DNA of 64,000 nucleotides from Formosa sp. Hel1_31_208 (GCF_900104785.1 NZ_LT629733.1:2450501-2514500); one strand, 5' to 3'. Numbered from the stretch's first letter, positions 19,901 to 28,200 are shown. Numbers and translations are program-made. Notes: generated by a model not told the origin, from the letters alone.

Positions 19901-20190
19901 ATTATTCAGATGCACACTGCACTCCTGCTGGTTATAAAGACTTAAAGATTGGAAAATTAGTTGGAATGCCGGTTCCTGGAACCTGCAGTTTTGTATGGTG
20001 GGAACGAATTCAAAATGGTATTGTTTTTGGAATTCCAAACATGCAAGTTTTAGATATTGAAGGTGATGTATTAGAAAACAAAGAATTACTTCCAGACATT
20101 GAGGTCAAAAACGGATTTGAAAAGATTACCAGTGGACAGGATGAACAAATAGAAGCTGCAGTAAAGGAGTTATTGAAATCTATGGACTAA
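16948..20190 (+). CDS. Tricorn-like S41-family protease with WD40-like propeller
   Basis: A 1080-aa exported protein (signal peptide MKLIRILPLILALTILQIAFAQ). Residues about 25-540 contain repeated beta-propeller blades of the TolB/PD40 type (SPNGSQIAF, SHDGQQIAFASNRHGNFDVF, SPDGRTIVYAGER). A very acidic and lysine-rich linker follows at about 558-595. A second propeller-like part, a C1 helical domain, a PDZ domain (about 790-860) and the S41 catalytic domain come next. The nucleophile is Ser987 in SNYSDAH. The layout is that of tricorn protease, which degrades peptides. The second tricorn-like gene of this window lies at 40155-43382. Confidence 0.9.
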   Translation: MKLIRILPLILALTILQIAFAQKNANLWLRNTAISPNGSQIAFTYNADIYAVSVDGGKATRLTTNSAYDTKPVWSHDGQQIAFASNRHGNFDVFVMSKTGSNVKRLTFHSADDMPTDFSQNNDAVWFNSIRLDTNKSLLFHRLGELYSASLNGSTPEQLTSYPAYEAKNTSNGGILFEEIKGYEDEWRKHHTSSVTRDIWLKSSTGSFQKLSNFKGENRNAVFGSGDSFYYLSEKSGTFNVYVSNFSNPSQSTQVSNFDMHPVRHLSVSNTDLLCYSFNGNVYTQKVGERPKKLAIDVGGDQSLLDNELLFVNGNVTDMVPSPNGKELIFIHRGDVFVTSVDGSLTRRLTETPEQERSIDISPDGRTIVYAGERNNSWNLYTQTIAEKNEKYFVNAIELKEEILLADAKESFQPKFSPTGEDIAYLEERTKLRTINLKTKKVTQIHEGENHFSYADGDQQFEWSPDGKWLAITFYPNQYWFGEIGILKADGTGSLVNVSKSGFSDYSPKWSLDGSMIYWASDRNGMHSVAKTGPSQSDVYAVFLTQEAYDKYQLNKDEFSFVVDDKDDEDKKEDDNDSKNDKKKKDEDAEKEEKKLKPITIEFDNLHKRKEKLSLFSTSLSDALITKDAKSLLYLGRIDNKANLWKLDLRTKEIKSLGTYGRGGSMSFGKDAKEVFILSGGRISKVEVSSGKKKPVAIKDEMSFNLSHERLYLMDHVSRQVKKKFLDPNLHGAPWDELSANYKKFVPHLNNDYDFKDILGELLGELNASHTGARFRQANAKGDQTAALGIFIDDNHKGNGLKILEIMEGSPLINGSKKVVSGVIIEAIDGESITPDLNYFALLNRKSAKATILSYYNPATNTRWKERVKPISIGAENELRYQRWVKKNRDLVHTLSNNQIGYMHIRNMSDGSFREFLDEVMGEEVNKKALVVDTRFNGGGDLVDDITTFLSGKKYMEFSNGGKVVGIESQRRWTKPSIMLVGESNYSDAHCTPAGYKDLKIGKLVGMPVPGTCSFVWWERIQNGIVFGIPNMQVLDIEGDVLENKELLPDIEVKNGFEKITSGQDEQIEAAVKELLKSMD

Positions 20191-20204
20191 AAACTTATAA
20201 GTTG

Positions 20205-20555
20205 ATGGCCAAAACTCAATATAGCATTTACGTCATAGAATTATCCAAACGGGTTTTTACCGAGAACGCCAAATTTCGTGCTGCGAATCCGCAATTCAAT
20301 GGTGTATTGCAATGTTTGTATGTTGGTATGACTAGTAAGACTCCGAAAGAGCGATTTGTTCAGCATAAAACAGGATATCGAAATAAAAAAGGCTACAAAT
20401 TGTCTTCAACTATCGTAGAGAAGTATGGCAGCTATTTACGACCTAGTTTATACAATCATATTGACCCAATGACATCAAGAGCCGATGCATTAAAAATGGA
20501 AGAAACACTGGCTTTAGAATTACGCAGACAACGCTATGCGGTTTGGTTTAATTAG
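20205..20555 (+). CDS. Small GIY-YIG-like protein
   Basis: A 116-aa protein. SIYVIEL near the N-terminus and CLYVGMTSKTPKERFVQHKTG fit the two GIY-YIG strands and the following Arg helix; a conserved-looking Glu occurs in KMEETLALELRRQ. A protein of this size would be a bare GIY-YIG fold without DNA-binding extensions. The ATG at 20205 is preferred to a TTG one codon earlier. It follows the protease gene by 14 bp. Nuclease activity is not established for such single-domain versions. Confidence 0.65.
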   Translation: MAKTQYSIYVIELSKRVFTENAKFRAANPQFNGVLQCLYVGMTSKTPKERFVQHKTGYRNKKGYKLSSTIVEKYGSYLRPSLYNHIDPMTSRADALKMEETLALELRRQRYAVWFN

Positions 20556-21670
20556 TTTTTTAAGACTGATAACATTGTTTGTGCCTTGTTAACTGTTTCC
20601 TCCCACTCTTCTATCGCATTCGAGTCTTTAGTAATTCCACCTCCTGTATAAATGAAAGCGTCTTGCTGTTTAAGTTGCATGCAACGTAAATTTACATAGA
20701 GATGAGTTGTTAACTTTACCGTTTGGTATGCACTGTTTTCAACATTGCGGCGATTAGTATTTCTTGTCTTAGCGGTTTTAAAATTTAACTCTCCTAAAAA
20801 TCCGGTATAATACTCCCTATTATAATTTTCGTGAGCTAAAATAAATGCTTGAGACGCTTTAAGAGGCATTCCACAGACGGCAGGTGTTGGATGCAAATGC
20901 GTAATAACGTCTTTTAGTGCACCAGGCTGAAACACACCAGAAATCTTCGTTTTTAAATGGAGTAATTGTCCGGCTTTTGCAGTTTGAACTTCACCGGTAT
21001 CAATACGATCAGTATACGGTTTTAGTGTTTCAGTTATATAATGAGTTACTAATCGCTGTTCTTCTATATTCTTGGCATCCCAAGATACATGCTTCGAATT
21101 CGCGTAAGGTTGAGTTCCTGCTAACGCCATGGTATTAAAACGCTGACCTTCAACTGAGAGCAATATTTCTGGCGTAGCACCTAACCATAAACCAATACCT
21201 GGGTGATACCATAGATATACAAATGCTGATGGATATGTTTGTAATAAGGATTCAAATAGCTCTATCGGACTTTTATCATCAAGTGAGATCTTTTCAACTC
21301 TAGAAAGCACTACTTTTTTAAATCGTTCAGCTTTGATGTCATTAATCCCTTTTTGAATTAATTTGAGATGGGCATCTCTAGTATTTTTATCGAGTTCAAA
21401 TTCTATCGGTTTAGCGTCAAGGTTTGAGGCCGGTTTAAATTCAGCAGATAAACATTGAGATGTTTCCAAAGGAAAAATAACTATTCTATCCTGTAAGTTA
21501 AATGGTGCAAAGACAAATCCACGTTCCTTGAAATCAGTAACCTCATAAACAGTATCATTATTTTGAAGTATCGCATTTATAATTTTCTCATTTGGCTTAC
21601 GGTAAGCCACAAAGGGCAACTGCGAAAGATACTGTGTTTCAATATGCGAAAAGAACGCTGTCTGAAGCAT
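20552..21670 (-). CDS. menF: Isochorismate synthase (chorismate-binding enzyme)
   Basis: A 372-aa chorismate-utilising enzyme that supplies isochorismate for MenD. The C-terminal fold has VVLSRVEKISL, LGATPEILLSVEG, MALAGTQPY, LHPTPAVCGMPLKASQAF, and YTGGGITKDSNAIEEWEET. A siderophore-type EntC cannot be excluded from sequence alone, but its linkage to men genes and the adjoining thioesterase favours MenF. Its start lies 3 bp downstream of the thioesterase stop. Confidence 0.88.
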   Translation of the reverse strand: MLQTAFFSHIETQYLSQLPFVAYRKPNEKIINAILQNNDTVYEVTDFKERGFVFAPFNLQDRIVIFPLETSQCLSAEFKPASNLDAKPIEFELDKNTRDAHLKLIQKGINDIKAERFKKVVLSRVEKISLDDKSPIELFESLLQTYPSAFVYLWYHPGIGLWLGATPEILLSVEGQRFNTMALAGTQPYANSKHVSWDAKNIEEQRLVTHYITETLKPYTDRIDTGEVQTAKAGQLLHLKTKISGVFQPGALKDVITHLHPTPAVCGMPLKASQAFILAHENYNREYYTGFLGELNFKTAKTRNTNRRNVENSAYQTVKLTTHLYVNLRCMQLKQQDAFIYTGGGITKDSNAIEEWEETVNKAQTMLSVLKN

Positions 21671-21673
21671 TAC

Positions 21674-22099
21674 TTATTTATGTTTTGGTAAGGAGATCGT
21701 TGAGAGTCGACAAATAGAGATTAAATTATCCTGATCATCGGTAATTCTTATATCCAATAACTGTGTCGTTCGTCCTTTGTGCAAGAAGGTCGCTTTGGCA
21801 TAGACATAACCATCAGTCACACTCTTAATGTGATTAGCCGTAATTTCTAAACCACGAACAAAATAAATTTCGGTATCGATAAAAATATGTGAGGCAAAAC
21901 TTCCCACGCTCTCAGCTAAAGCTGCTGTAGCTCCGCCATGCAATACCCCGTCTGGCTGGTGTACTTTTGGAGTCACTGGCATTCTTGCAACTAAGAAATC
22001 GTCACCATAATCGACCATCTCAATATTTAAGGTTTCCATTAAGGTATTTTTACTGATCGCATTTGCTTTGACCAGCAAGTCTTCTTTAGATAGTTGCAT
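21674..22099 (-). CDS. Hotdog-fold thioesterase, likely DHNA-CoA hydrolase
   Basis: A 141-aa PaaI/YdiI-type hotdog protein. The motif GVLHGGATAALAESVGS holds the catalytic Glu region seen in 1,4-dihydroxy-2-naphthoyl-CoA hydrolase (MenI). The C-terminal strands AKATFLHKGRTTQLLDIRI are typical. It is the first gene of a two-gene unit with isochorismate synthase. The missing step between MenB and MenA is hydrolysis of DHNA-CoA, so a MenI role is the most economical reading. Other aryl- or acyl-CoA substrates are possible. Confidence 0.8.
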   Translation of the reverse strand: MQLSKEDLLVKANAISKNTLMETLNIEMVDYGDDFLVARMPVTPKVHQPDGVLHGGATAALAESVGSFASHIFIDTEIYFVRGLEITANHIKSVTDGYVYAKATFLHKGRTTQLLDIRITDDQDNLISICRLSTISLPKHK

Positions 22100-22127
22100 A
22101 GAAAATCTGTATTTTTAAAGTCGATTA

Positions 22128-22135
22128 CAAAAATA
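22128..22135 (-). promoter_or_regulatory. Candidate -7 promoter box for thioesterase-menF
   Basis: TATTTTTG on the minus strand, 28 nt upstream of the thioesterase ATG, matches TAnnTTTG. Confidence 0.35.
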
Positions 22136-22139
22136 CGAA

Positions 22140-22775
22140 ATGAATTCAACAGAAAAGGAAATTTATTATACCATTAACAACAGTTATTCCACATTAAACG
22201 AATACAGTGAAGACACAAAAAACGTTTGGTTTGTTTGTCATGGTTTGGGGTATTTAAGTCGGTTTTTTATACGTTATTTCAAAGGTTTAAATCCAACGGA
22301 AAATTTCATTATTGCACCGCAAGCACAAAGTAAATATTACCTTACTAATGCCTACAAGCATATAGGTGCAAGTTGGCTAACACGAGAGAATACAGCAGAA
22401 GAAACGGAAAACATCATGAGGTATTTCGATTCTATTTTTGAAAAAGAGCAGTTATCAAAAGCTCAAAACCTTATTGTTTTGGGGTATTCTCAAGGCGTTA
22501 GTGTTGCAATGCGATATCTTGCAAAACGAAAAATTCAATGTTCGCAATTGATACTCCATTCTGGAGGCATTCCAAAAGAACTCACTAGAGACGATTTTAA
22601 ATTTTTTAAAGGTGAAGTTAAATTAATCTATGGCACGAAAGACGAATACCTTAATGATGCACGTATGGCTCAAGAGACGACTATGGCGAATACGTTGTTT
22701 CCAAATAATTTAACTTGTATTCCCTTTGATGGTGCGCATGTTGTCAATGTAAATTTGATTAATCAATTGGTTTGA
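22140..22775 (+). CDS. Alpha/beta-hydrolase (carboxylesterase-like)
   Basis: A 211-aa single-domain serine hydrolase. The nucleophile elbow is LGYSQGVSVAMRYL (Ser at about residue 121), the likely acid is in GTKDEYLND, and the catalytic His is in FDGAHVVN. It resembles small phospholipase/carboxylesterase proteins (PF02230). The stop is 1 bp before the next gene, so it forms a pair with the acetyltransferase. The substrate is unknown. Confidence 0.8.
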   Translation: MNSTEKEIYYTINNSYSTLNEYSEDTKNVWFVCHGLGYLSRFFIRYFKGLNPTENFIIAPQAQSKYYLTNAYKHIGASWLTRENTAEETENIMRYFDSIFEKEQLSKAQNLIVLGYSQGVSVAMRYLAKRKIQCSQLILHSGGIPKELTRDDFKFFKGEVKLIYGTKDEYLNDARMAQETTMANTLFPNNLTCIPFDGAHVVNVNLINQLV

Positions 22776-22776
22776 G

Positions 22777-23352
22777 ATGATGCAGGTTTCTACCCTAGAA
22801 AATGAGCGTGTTAAACTATCGCTACTCGATTTAAGTAATTATAAAGAACTCATATCAATAGCTCAGGAAGAAAAACTCATTAAATATTCACCAAGTAAAA
22901 TTGATACTGAAGCTGATTTGAGAGCTTATGTGCAACTGGCTTTGGACGGTTACTACCACAAGGCCATAATCCCCTATATTGTTTATGATAAAACCTATGC
23001 ATCATATGCTGGTAGTACGCGTTATGGCCTCATTAATTGGAATCATAAAACATTACATATTGGTTGGACCTGGATTGGACATAGATTTCAAGGAATCGGT
23101 CTTAACGCTCAAATAAAATTTTTGATGCTCCAGTATGCTTTTGAAACCTTACATTTTGAAAAAGTAGAATTTAGGATTGACGTTAGAAATATAAAATCTA
23201 GAAAAGCTATTGAAAAAATAGGAGCTACTCTAGAAGGTATACTTCGAAAAGACACACTGATGAAAGATGGTTATAGAAGAAATACATGTTGCTATAGTAT
23301 CTTGAAAGAAGAATGGCCTAAAATTAAACACACTTGTTTTAAAAAACCATGA
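22777..23352 (+). CDS. GNAT-family N-acetyltransferase (RimJ/RimL-like)
   Basis: A 191-aa GNAT protein. Characteristic parts are HIGWTWIGHRFQGIGLNAQI (acetyl-CoA pyrophosphate loop) and FEKVEFRIDVRNIKSRKAIE followed by KIGATLEGILRKDT, which is the RimJ/RimL subgroup signature. It may acetylate an amine on a protein or small molecule. Two ATGs are in tandem at 22777 and 22780. It is paired with the preceding hydrolase. Confidence 0.85.
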   Translation: MMQVSTLENERVKLSLLDLSNYKELISIAQEEKLIKYSPSKIDTEADLRAYVQLALDGYYHKAIIPYIVYDKTYASYAGSTRYGLINWNHKTLHIGWTWIGHRFQGIGLNAQIKFLMLQYAFETLHFEKVEFRIDVRNIKSRKAIEKIGATLEGILRKDTLMKDGYRRNTCCYSILKEEWPKIKHTCFKKP

Positions 23353-23396
23353 GATAAAGTTTGTCAAATAGTTTTAGTCATCAATTATTGAAATAT

Positions 23397-24344
23397 CTAA
23401 TTAATTAAATTTTCAACGATGCGCTTCACTGGCAGTATTTCTTTAGTATGTTCAATACTAGGTCCTGCGACCCAAACCGTTTTATAGGTTGCTTTTTTAG
23501 CCGCTTTTTCGGTAGCTTTCATACCAATTGAAAAACGAACCATTTTGACCCATTTTTTAAGTTTTCGGTTTTTATTTAGAACATTTTCTAGCCAAGTCGC
23601 TTTAGTTCCAATTTTTTGAACATAAGGCGTATTTATTACCGTACAAGGCGTTCCTGAAATACGCTCTGTCATTATGATGTCATCTGCGCCATAATCTACA
23701 CAAGCCTGTTTATACTCATCGGTAACACCTGCTTCTTCTGATGCAATAAATGGACTTCCAACACTAACGCCTTCGGCTCCATAACTTAACATATTATCAA
23801 TATCTGCCTTACACCCTACACCTCCTGCGGAAATAACAGGAATGGATAAATGATTATTTAACTGCTTAATAAGTTCCTTGGGTGATAATTTTCCTCTGTG
23901 TCCTCCAGCTTCATTATTCACTGCGATTGCAGCATCAGCTCCCAAACTCTCTACCTTTTGAGCAAATCGTAAATCGGTGACATCACAAAACACTTTTATA
24001 CCTGCTGCATGGGCTTGATTAATCGTTTCTTCGGGACTCCCTAAAGACGTTATTATAAAATCACAGCCTTCTTCACATAAGACTTCTAATTGACCCATAT
24101 ATTTTAGATTTGATTTGTTAACAATCAAATTAAATCCGAAAGAACCTCCTTCCACCTTATTGGCTTTTAAGGTTCTTATAGCCTCTCGTAACTCATCAAG
24201 TGACCTATAATTTAACGCTGGAATGCAACCAGCTATTCCAGATTTCATCGCTTCCGTTACCATTGCCACGTTGGATACCAGAAACATTGGTGCTTGAATT
24301 ATTGGGTATTTAATATTGAGTAATTGAGTGAGTTTAGTTTGCAT
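23397..24344 (-). CDS. Nitronate monooxygenase / 2-nitropropane dioxygenase-like FMN enzyme
   Basis: A 315-aa FMN-dependent TIM-barrel protein. IKYPIIQAPMFLVSN opens the barrel, VISAGGVGCKADIDNMLSYG gives the phosphate-binding Gly loop, and VNNEAGGHRGKLS holds the His typical of nitronate monooxygenases. The family oxidises nitronates such as propionate 3-nitronate. Some members act as enoyl reductases, so the substrate is inferred. It is monocistronic here. Confidence 0.85.
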   Translation of the reverse strand: MQTKLTQLLNIKYPIIQAPMFLVSNVAMVTEAMKSGIAGCIPALNYRSLDELREAIRTLKANKVEGGSFGFNLIVNKSNLKYMGQLEVLCEEGCDFIITSLGSPEETINQAHAAGIKVFCDVTDLRFAQKVESLGADAAIAVNNEAGGHRGKLSPKELIKQLNNHLSIPVISAGGVGCKADIDNMLSYGAEGVSVGSPFIASEEAGVTDEYKQACVDYGADDIIMTERISGTPCTVINTPYVQKIGTKATWLENVLNKNRKLKKWVKMVRFSIGMKATEKAAKKATYKTVWVAGPSIEHTKEILPVKRIVENLIN

Positions 24345-24529
24345 ATCGGTTGTATGGTATTAAAATCTAACATTGAAATTATGGGTTAGATCATGACAAA
24401 TATAATAAATATTATGCACGCATAGCAAATGAAGAGCGTGATGACTAAAATTGTTAGATGACTGATATATATCATTTCCGTAATCACTTACATTACATAC
24501 ATTTAACTGTTAATCTTAAAAAAATAATC

Positions 24530-25030
24530 ATGAAAAAAACAATCTTAATCTTACTTGTAGTTGCGATAAGCAATCAAGTATATTCTCAAATTATAAAACT
24601 TCCCGAAGTCGTTATTACTGCGGTTAATTATAAGTATTTAAATGCTGTTGACTCTGATAAAAATGCGCTTACTGTTCAAATGTTAGAAGAAAAAGTAGCT
24701 ATGTTTGATCTTAAGAGTTCTGAATATTACAATGATGAATACGATACACATTACGTATCATTTTATATTCCAGACGGCAAAATTCTCGCTGCTTATGATA
24801 AAAACGGAAAGCTTATAAGAACCATTGAGAAATTTAAAAATGTTAAACTACCTGAAAAAGTTCGAGAAGCCATTGCTAAACGTTTTCCGAATTGGACAAT
24901 GACTAGTGACGTTTACAAAGTAGACTTCCATAAAAACAATGTCGTCGCTAAAAAACAGTACAAGGTGCGTCTTGAAAATGGTGATAAAAGAATGAAAGTA
25001 AAGCTTGATGAGAAGGGTAATTTTGAATAA
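24530..25030 (+). CDS. Secreted hypothetical protein with tandem PepSY-like repeats
   Basis: A 166-aa protein with signal peptide MKKTILILLVVAISNQVYSQ. The ATG at 24530 was chosen because it begins that peptide; an ORF start at 24458 is upstream. The mature part contains SFYIPDGKILAAYDKNGKLI, then VREAIAKRFPNWTMTSDVYKV and KQYKVRLENGDKRMKVKLDE, which resembles the PepSY-like/DUF2874 fold of flavobacterial periplasmic proteins. No function can be named. A strong terminator follows. Confidence 0.65.
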   Translation: MKKTILILLVVAISNQVYSQIIKLPEVVITAVNYKYLNAVDSDKNALTVQMLEEKVAMFDLKSSEYYNDEYDTHYVSFYIPDGKILAAYDKNGKLIRTIEKFKNVKLPEKVREAIAKRFPNWTMTSDVYKVDFHKNNVVAKKQYKVRLENGDKRMKVKLDEKGNFE

Positions 25031-25059
25031 CTATCACTTTTCATAATTTCAAGTAGTTG

Positions 25060-25095
25060 AAAAGTCCAACAATTTAGGTTGTTGGACTTTTGTTT
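25060..25095 (+). terminator. Intrinsic terminator
   Basis: Stem AAAAGTCCAAC (25060-25070) pairs with GTTGGACTTTT (25081-25091) over a 10-nt loop and runs into TTTGTTTT. It ends the upstream secreted-protein gene and may serve the convergent methyltransferase gene too. Confidence 0.85.
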
Positions 25096-25111
25096 TATAT
25101 CGTGTAATGTG

Positions 25112-26341
25112 CTAATCTAAAAAACGGTAATACCCACATTTTAAATATGCGCCTTCTTCAAAACCGATGGGATGATCAATATCATGTTGCGTTTTTCGTT
25201 CTACTGAAAATAATCGTTGAGATCTTTTTAAGGTCTGCGTATTAATGTCATAAAATGCTGTCGCAGATACCCGAGACGAACAAGATGCCAAGACTAATAA
25301 ACCGTTTGGGGTTGTGAGCTGTTCACCTAAACTTGCTAATTGAGCATATTTCTTTTTAGCGAGTTGGGTTTCAGATTGTTGTTTTGCAAAACTTGGCGGA
25401 TCAATGACCACTACATCAAATGTCCTTTTTTCTAAAATAAGCTGTTCTAAGATTTTAAAAGCGTCACCTGCTAAAGTAAAATGCTCCCCAGAAAACATAT
25501 TTAGTTTTCCGTTTAGTTTCGCTATCTGAAGGGCTTGTTCACTAATATCTAAACTGATAACCTCTTTTGCACCATTTGCTAAGGCATGGACTGAAAATCC
25601 ACCAGCATAGGAGAATACATCTAAAACTGATTTGTCTTTACTTAATAATCCCACCAATCTCCTATTCTCTCTATGATCTAAAAAGTAGCCTGTCTTGTGA
25701 CCTTTAATCACATTGGCCGAAAAGTTAACCCCATGTTCAACAAATTGAACAACTTCATTTTCTAATGTTCCATAAACCACCTCTCCATCTTTAATTTGAT
25801 GTGTCACTGAGTTTTGCAATGAACGACTCAATCTGATAACTGCGGTCTCACAAGCTGAAACTTTAATTAAGCTTTCTAAAATAGTTTTGAGATAGGGTAA
25901 CCAGATTTCAGAATATAACTTTAGAACTAAAACCGTATTATAAATATCAACTATCAATGAAGGAAAGCCGTCATTCTCTCCAAAAAGTAATCGGTAACTA
26001 TTAGTATTTGTTTTTAATAATGGCTCTCGTTTTTGAAAAGCAGTTTTAATTTTCCGAAGAAAAAAAGAATCATCAATTTTAATAGGTGCTGAAGCATTAT
26101 AAATCATTTTAATACGAATAGGTGAATTTGGATCATAAAGACCAATACCAATCATACTGTTCTTCTTTTTTCCGAAAATGATTGCTAAGTCACCTGCTTT
26201 AGCATTATCATTAATTTTGATGATACTATCAGAAAACATCCATGGATGACCTTGTTGAACGTAGTGCTCTCCTTTTGCCGTAAGTTTTACAGCAAGACGT
26301 TTAGGTTGATATGTTGATTCTATTGTATTGGAAAATATCAT
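25112..26341 (-). CDS. Class I SAM-dependent rRNA methyltransferase, RlmI/RlmK family
   Basis: A 409-aa protein. An N-terminal PUA-like domain (KLTAKGEHYVQQGHPWMFSD) is followed by an RNA-binding middle domain and a Rossmann methyltransferase. SAM-binding features are VLDVFSYAGGFSVHALANG and VISLDISEQALQIAKLN; the catalytic motif is VVIDPPSFAK, and LVLASCSSRVSA carries the cysteine of m5C methyltransferases. Escherichia coli RlmI makes m5C1962 in 23S rRNA, and this is the likely reaction. Confidence 0.88.
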   Translation of the reverse strand: MIFSNTIESTYQPKRLAVKLTAKGEHYVQQGHPWMFSDSIIKINDNAKAGDLAIIFGKKKNSMIGIGLYDPNSPIRIKMIYNASAPIKIDDSFFLRKIKTAFQKREPLLKTNTNSYRLLFGENDGFPSLIVDIYNTVLVLKLYSEIWLPYLKTILESLIKVSACETAVIRLSRSLQNSVTHQIKDGEVVYGTLENEVVQFVEHGVNFSANVIKGHKTGYFLDHRENRRLVGLLSKDKSVLDVFSYAGGFSVHALANGAKEVISLDISEQALQIAKLNGKLNMFSGEHFTLAGDAFKILEQLILEKRTFDVVVIDPPSFAKQQSETQLAKKKYAQLASLGEQLTTPNGLLVLASCSSRVSATAFYDINTQTLKRSQRLFSVERKTQHDIDHPIGFEEGAYLKCGYYRFLD

Positions 26342-26383
26342 AAATGCAAATTAACAGGTTTTAAATAGAATTTCAGGTTAAAG

Positions 26384-26417
26384 CAAAAAAAAAGCGCAAC
26401 CCTATAAGGTTACGCTC
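26384..26417 (-). terminator. Intrinsic terminator after the proteorhodopsin gene
   Basis: On the minus strand AGCGTAACC pairs with GGTTGCGCT (one mismatch) and is followed by nine T residues. It lies 25 bp beyond the rhodopsin stop. Confidence 0.8.
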
Positions 26418-26441
26418 TTTCGTGGTAATTTATCTTTTCAA

Positions 26442-27173
26442 TTAAGCGATTGCTTCTTGCTTTTTAACAGCTAAGGCATAGATTACTAATCCAAATCCAA
26501 TTTTGTTAATGGCATCGGCAATGTTGTAAGCTACATCTACACTACCAGATCCTAATATACTAGTATACCATCCATCTGTCCCTAACATGTAACCTAATGG
26601 GTAAATAGCCCATCCTACAAGTACGAACCAACATAGTATTTTGTGAGCTTTTAAGATTTCTCCTCCAGCAGCTACTGCTAATTTCTTTGCGCTTCCTAAC
26701 CAGATTTCGTAAACAATAACAAAGTAAGCTAATCCAGAAATTCCACCCCATAAAGCGGCTTGATCTGTAAACACTGCCTCTCCAAAATAACCTGTAACAA
26801 GCATTACAACGGATAACCCGATTAATTTCCACATTAAAGAAGGTTTTGCACCTGCAACTTTAAGAATTAAATAGAATTCTACACACATTAATGGCACCGT
26901 TAAAATCCAATCCACATATCTGAAGAATGTTGGTGATTCCATGTTAACAGCCCAATAATCTCTCATGTAGAAATAATGAACCGCTGCGATAAAAGTAATT
27001 AGTCCTGAAACTAATACTGAAGTTCGCCATTTTTTATCAAATTGATTTAATGATAAAAAGAAAAATGCTGATGCAGCCATCATAGCCATGCAACCAACAA
27101 AGAACGTAAATCCAACGTAATCTGTTGGATCCATTTTAGACGTAACGTCTACTAAAAGTGAGATGGTTTTCAT
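26442..27173 (-). CDS. Proteorhodopsin, green-tuned proton pump
   Basis: A 243-aa seven-helix retinal protein. Helix C reads RYVDWILTVPLMCVEFYLI. This gives the proton acceptor Asp88, Thr92 and donor Glu99, the DTE motif of outward proton pumps. Met96 occupies the spectral-tuning site (position 105 in classic proteorhodopsin), which means green absorption in flavobacteria. His66 matches the acceptor-linked His75, and Lys224 in AINKIGFGLVIYALA is the retinal Schiff-base lysine. It pumps protons in light and supports energy supply. It is divergent from blh, which makes its chromophore. Confidence 0.96.
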   Translation of the reverse strand: MKTISLLVDVTSKMDPTDYVGFTFFVGCMAMMAASAFFFLSLNQFDKKWRTSVLVSGLITFIAAVHYFYMRDYWAVNMESPTFFRYVDWILTVPLMCVEFYLILKVAGAKPSLMWKLIGLSVVMLVTGYFGEAVFTDQAALWGGISGLAYFVIVYEIWLGSAKKLAVAAGGEILKAHKILCWFVLVGWAIYPLGYMLGTDGWYTSILGSGSVDVAYNIADAINKIGFGLVIYALAVKKQEAIA

Positions 27174-27206
27174 ATAAATTATGTTTAGTTAATTATTTTG
27201 TTAAAG

Positions 27207-27214
27207 CAAATTTA
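27207..27214 (-). promoter_or_regulatory. Candidate -7 promoter box for proteorhodopsin
   Basis: TAAATTTG on the minus strand, 33 nt before the rhodopsin ATG, matches TAnnTTTG. It lies in the 113-bp region shared with blh. No ideally spaced TTG was found upstream. Confidence 0.45.
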
Positions 27215-27286
27215 AACATTGTTAAACAAAATAATTTCTGTTTTAACAAAACTTTTAGTTATTTATTACTAATCTTACAAATTATT

Positions 27287-28189
27287 ATGCAAAATATTTA
27301 CAATATATCAATAGTTTTAAGTTTCGCAGGTTTATGGGTAACATCCATGTTCTCTGGTAATCTTGAAATTATTCTTGGGTTTATTTTTATATTTTCATTT
27401 GGAATTTTACATGGGTCTAACGATATCCTTCTTATCGACTCATTATCATCAGTGAAATTAAAACATCCATTTATAAGCGTACTTGGTATTTATGTATTGA
27501 CAGTGCTATCTGCAGTTGTGGCTTTTTATTTCATTCCAATTCTTGCTCTGAGTTTGTTTATCATCTTTAGTGCGTTTCATTTTGGTGAACAGCACTGGGA
27601 ATATAGGAAAGTGAATCCATCGAAAGGCATAACTAATGTATTCTACTTTATTTATGGTATGCTTGTATTAGAATTATTATTCTTGTTGAATCCGGCAGAA
27701 GTCATTGAGGTTGTTGAAGCGATTACTACATATCAATTAACGGAAGCAATTATCACATATAGTTTTATAATTACATTGACGCTGTTTTTGATGTCTTCGT
27801 TGTATTTATTTATGACATCTAAGGTGTTTAAAAAAATCATTTTTAAGGAATTATTTTATCTCTTGATTTTTACGATCATTTTTAAAGTATCTACCTTAAT
27901 TTGGGGATTCGCTATTTATTTTATTCTCTGGCATAGTATTCCATCGCTTTACGAACAAATCACCTTCATATATGGTGATTTTAATAAAAAGTATTTAATA
28001 AACTATTGTAAAAATGCTCTTCCATATTGGGTGATATCACTAATTGGAATATCGGTTGTGTATTTATTGTTTAAAGACAAAACTATTTTTTCTGCAGTTT
28101 TCTTTTCATTTATAGCAGCTGTAACATTTCCTCATGCTTTAATCATCAATAAAATGTTCTCCAATAAAAAAACGCAACCAAATACATGA
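27287..28189 (+). CDS. blh: Beta-carotene 15,15'-dioxygenase, Brp/Blh family
   Basis: A 300-aa polytopic membrane enzyme that cleaves beta-carotene to retinal. Conserved histidine motifs are LHGSNDILLIDSL, FHFGEQHW, ILWHSIPSLYEQ, and FPHALIINKM. The ATG at 27287 was preferred to the in-frame start at 27158, which would overlap the rhodopsin gene. The last codons form the left arm of a terminator hairpin. No carotenoid synthesis genes occur in this window. Confidence 0.93.
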   Translation: MQNIYNISIVLSFAGLWVTSMFSGNLEIILGFIFIFSFGILHGSNDILLIDSLSSVKLKHPFISVLGIYVLTVLSAVVAFYFIPILALSLFIIFSAFHFGEQHWEYRKVNPSKGITNVFYFIYGMLVLELLFLLNPAEVIEVVEAITTYQLTEAIITYSFIITLTLFLMSSLYLFMTSKVFKKIIFKELFYLLIFTIIFKVSTLIWGFAIYFILWHSIPSLYEQITFIYGDFNKKYLINYCKNALPYWVISLIGISVVYLLFKDKTIFSAVFFSFIAAVTFPHALIINKMFSNKKTQPNT

Positions 28190-28200
28190 TTGCGTTTTCA
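28170..28200 (+). terminator. Terminator hairpin overlapping the blh stop
   Basis: AAACGCAA (28170-28177) pairs with TTGCGTTT (28190-28197) and is followed by TT. It has an A run on the other side, so it could work for both strands; dnaK converges 50 bp away. Confidence 0.65.
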
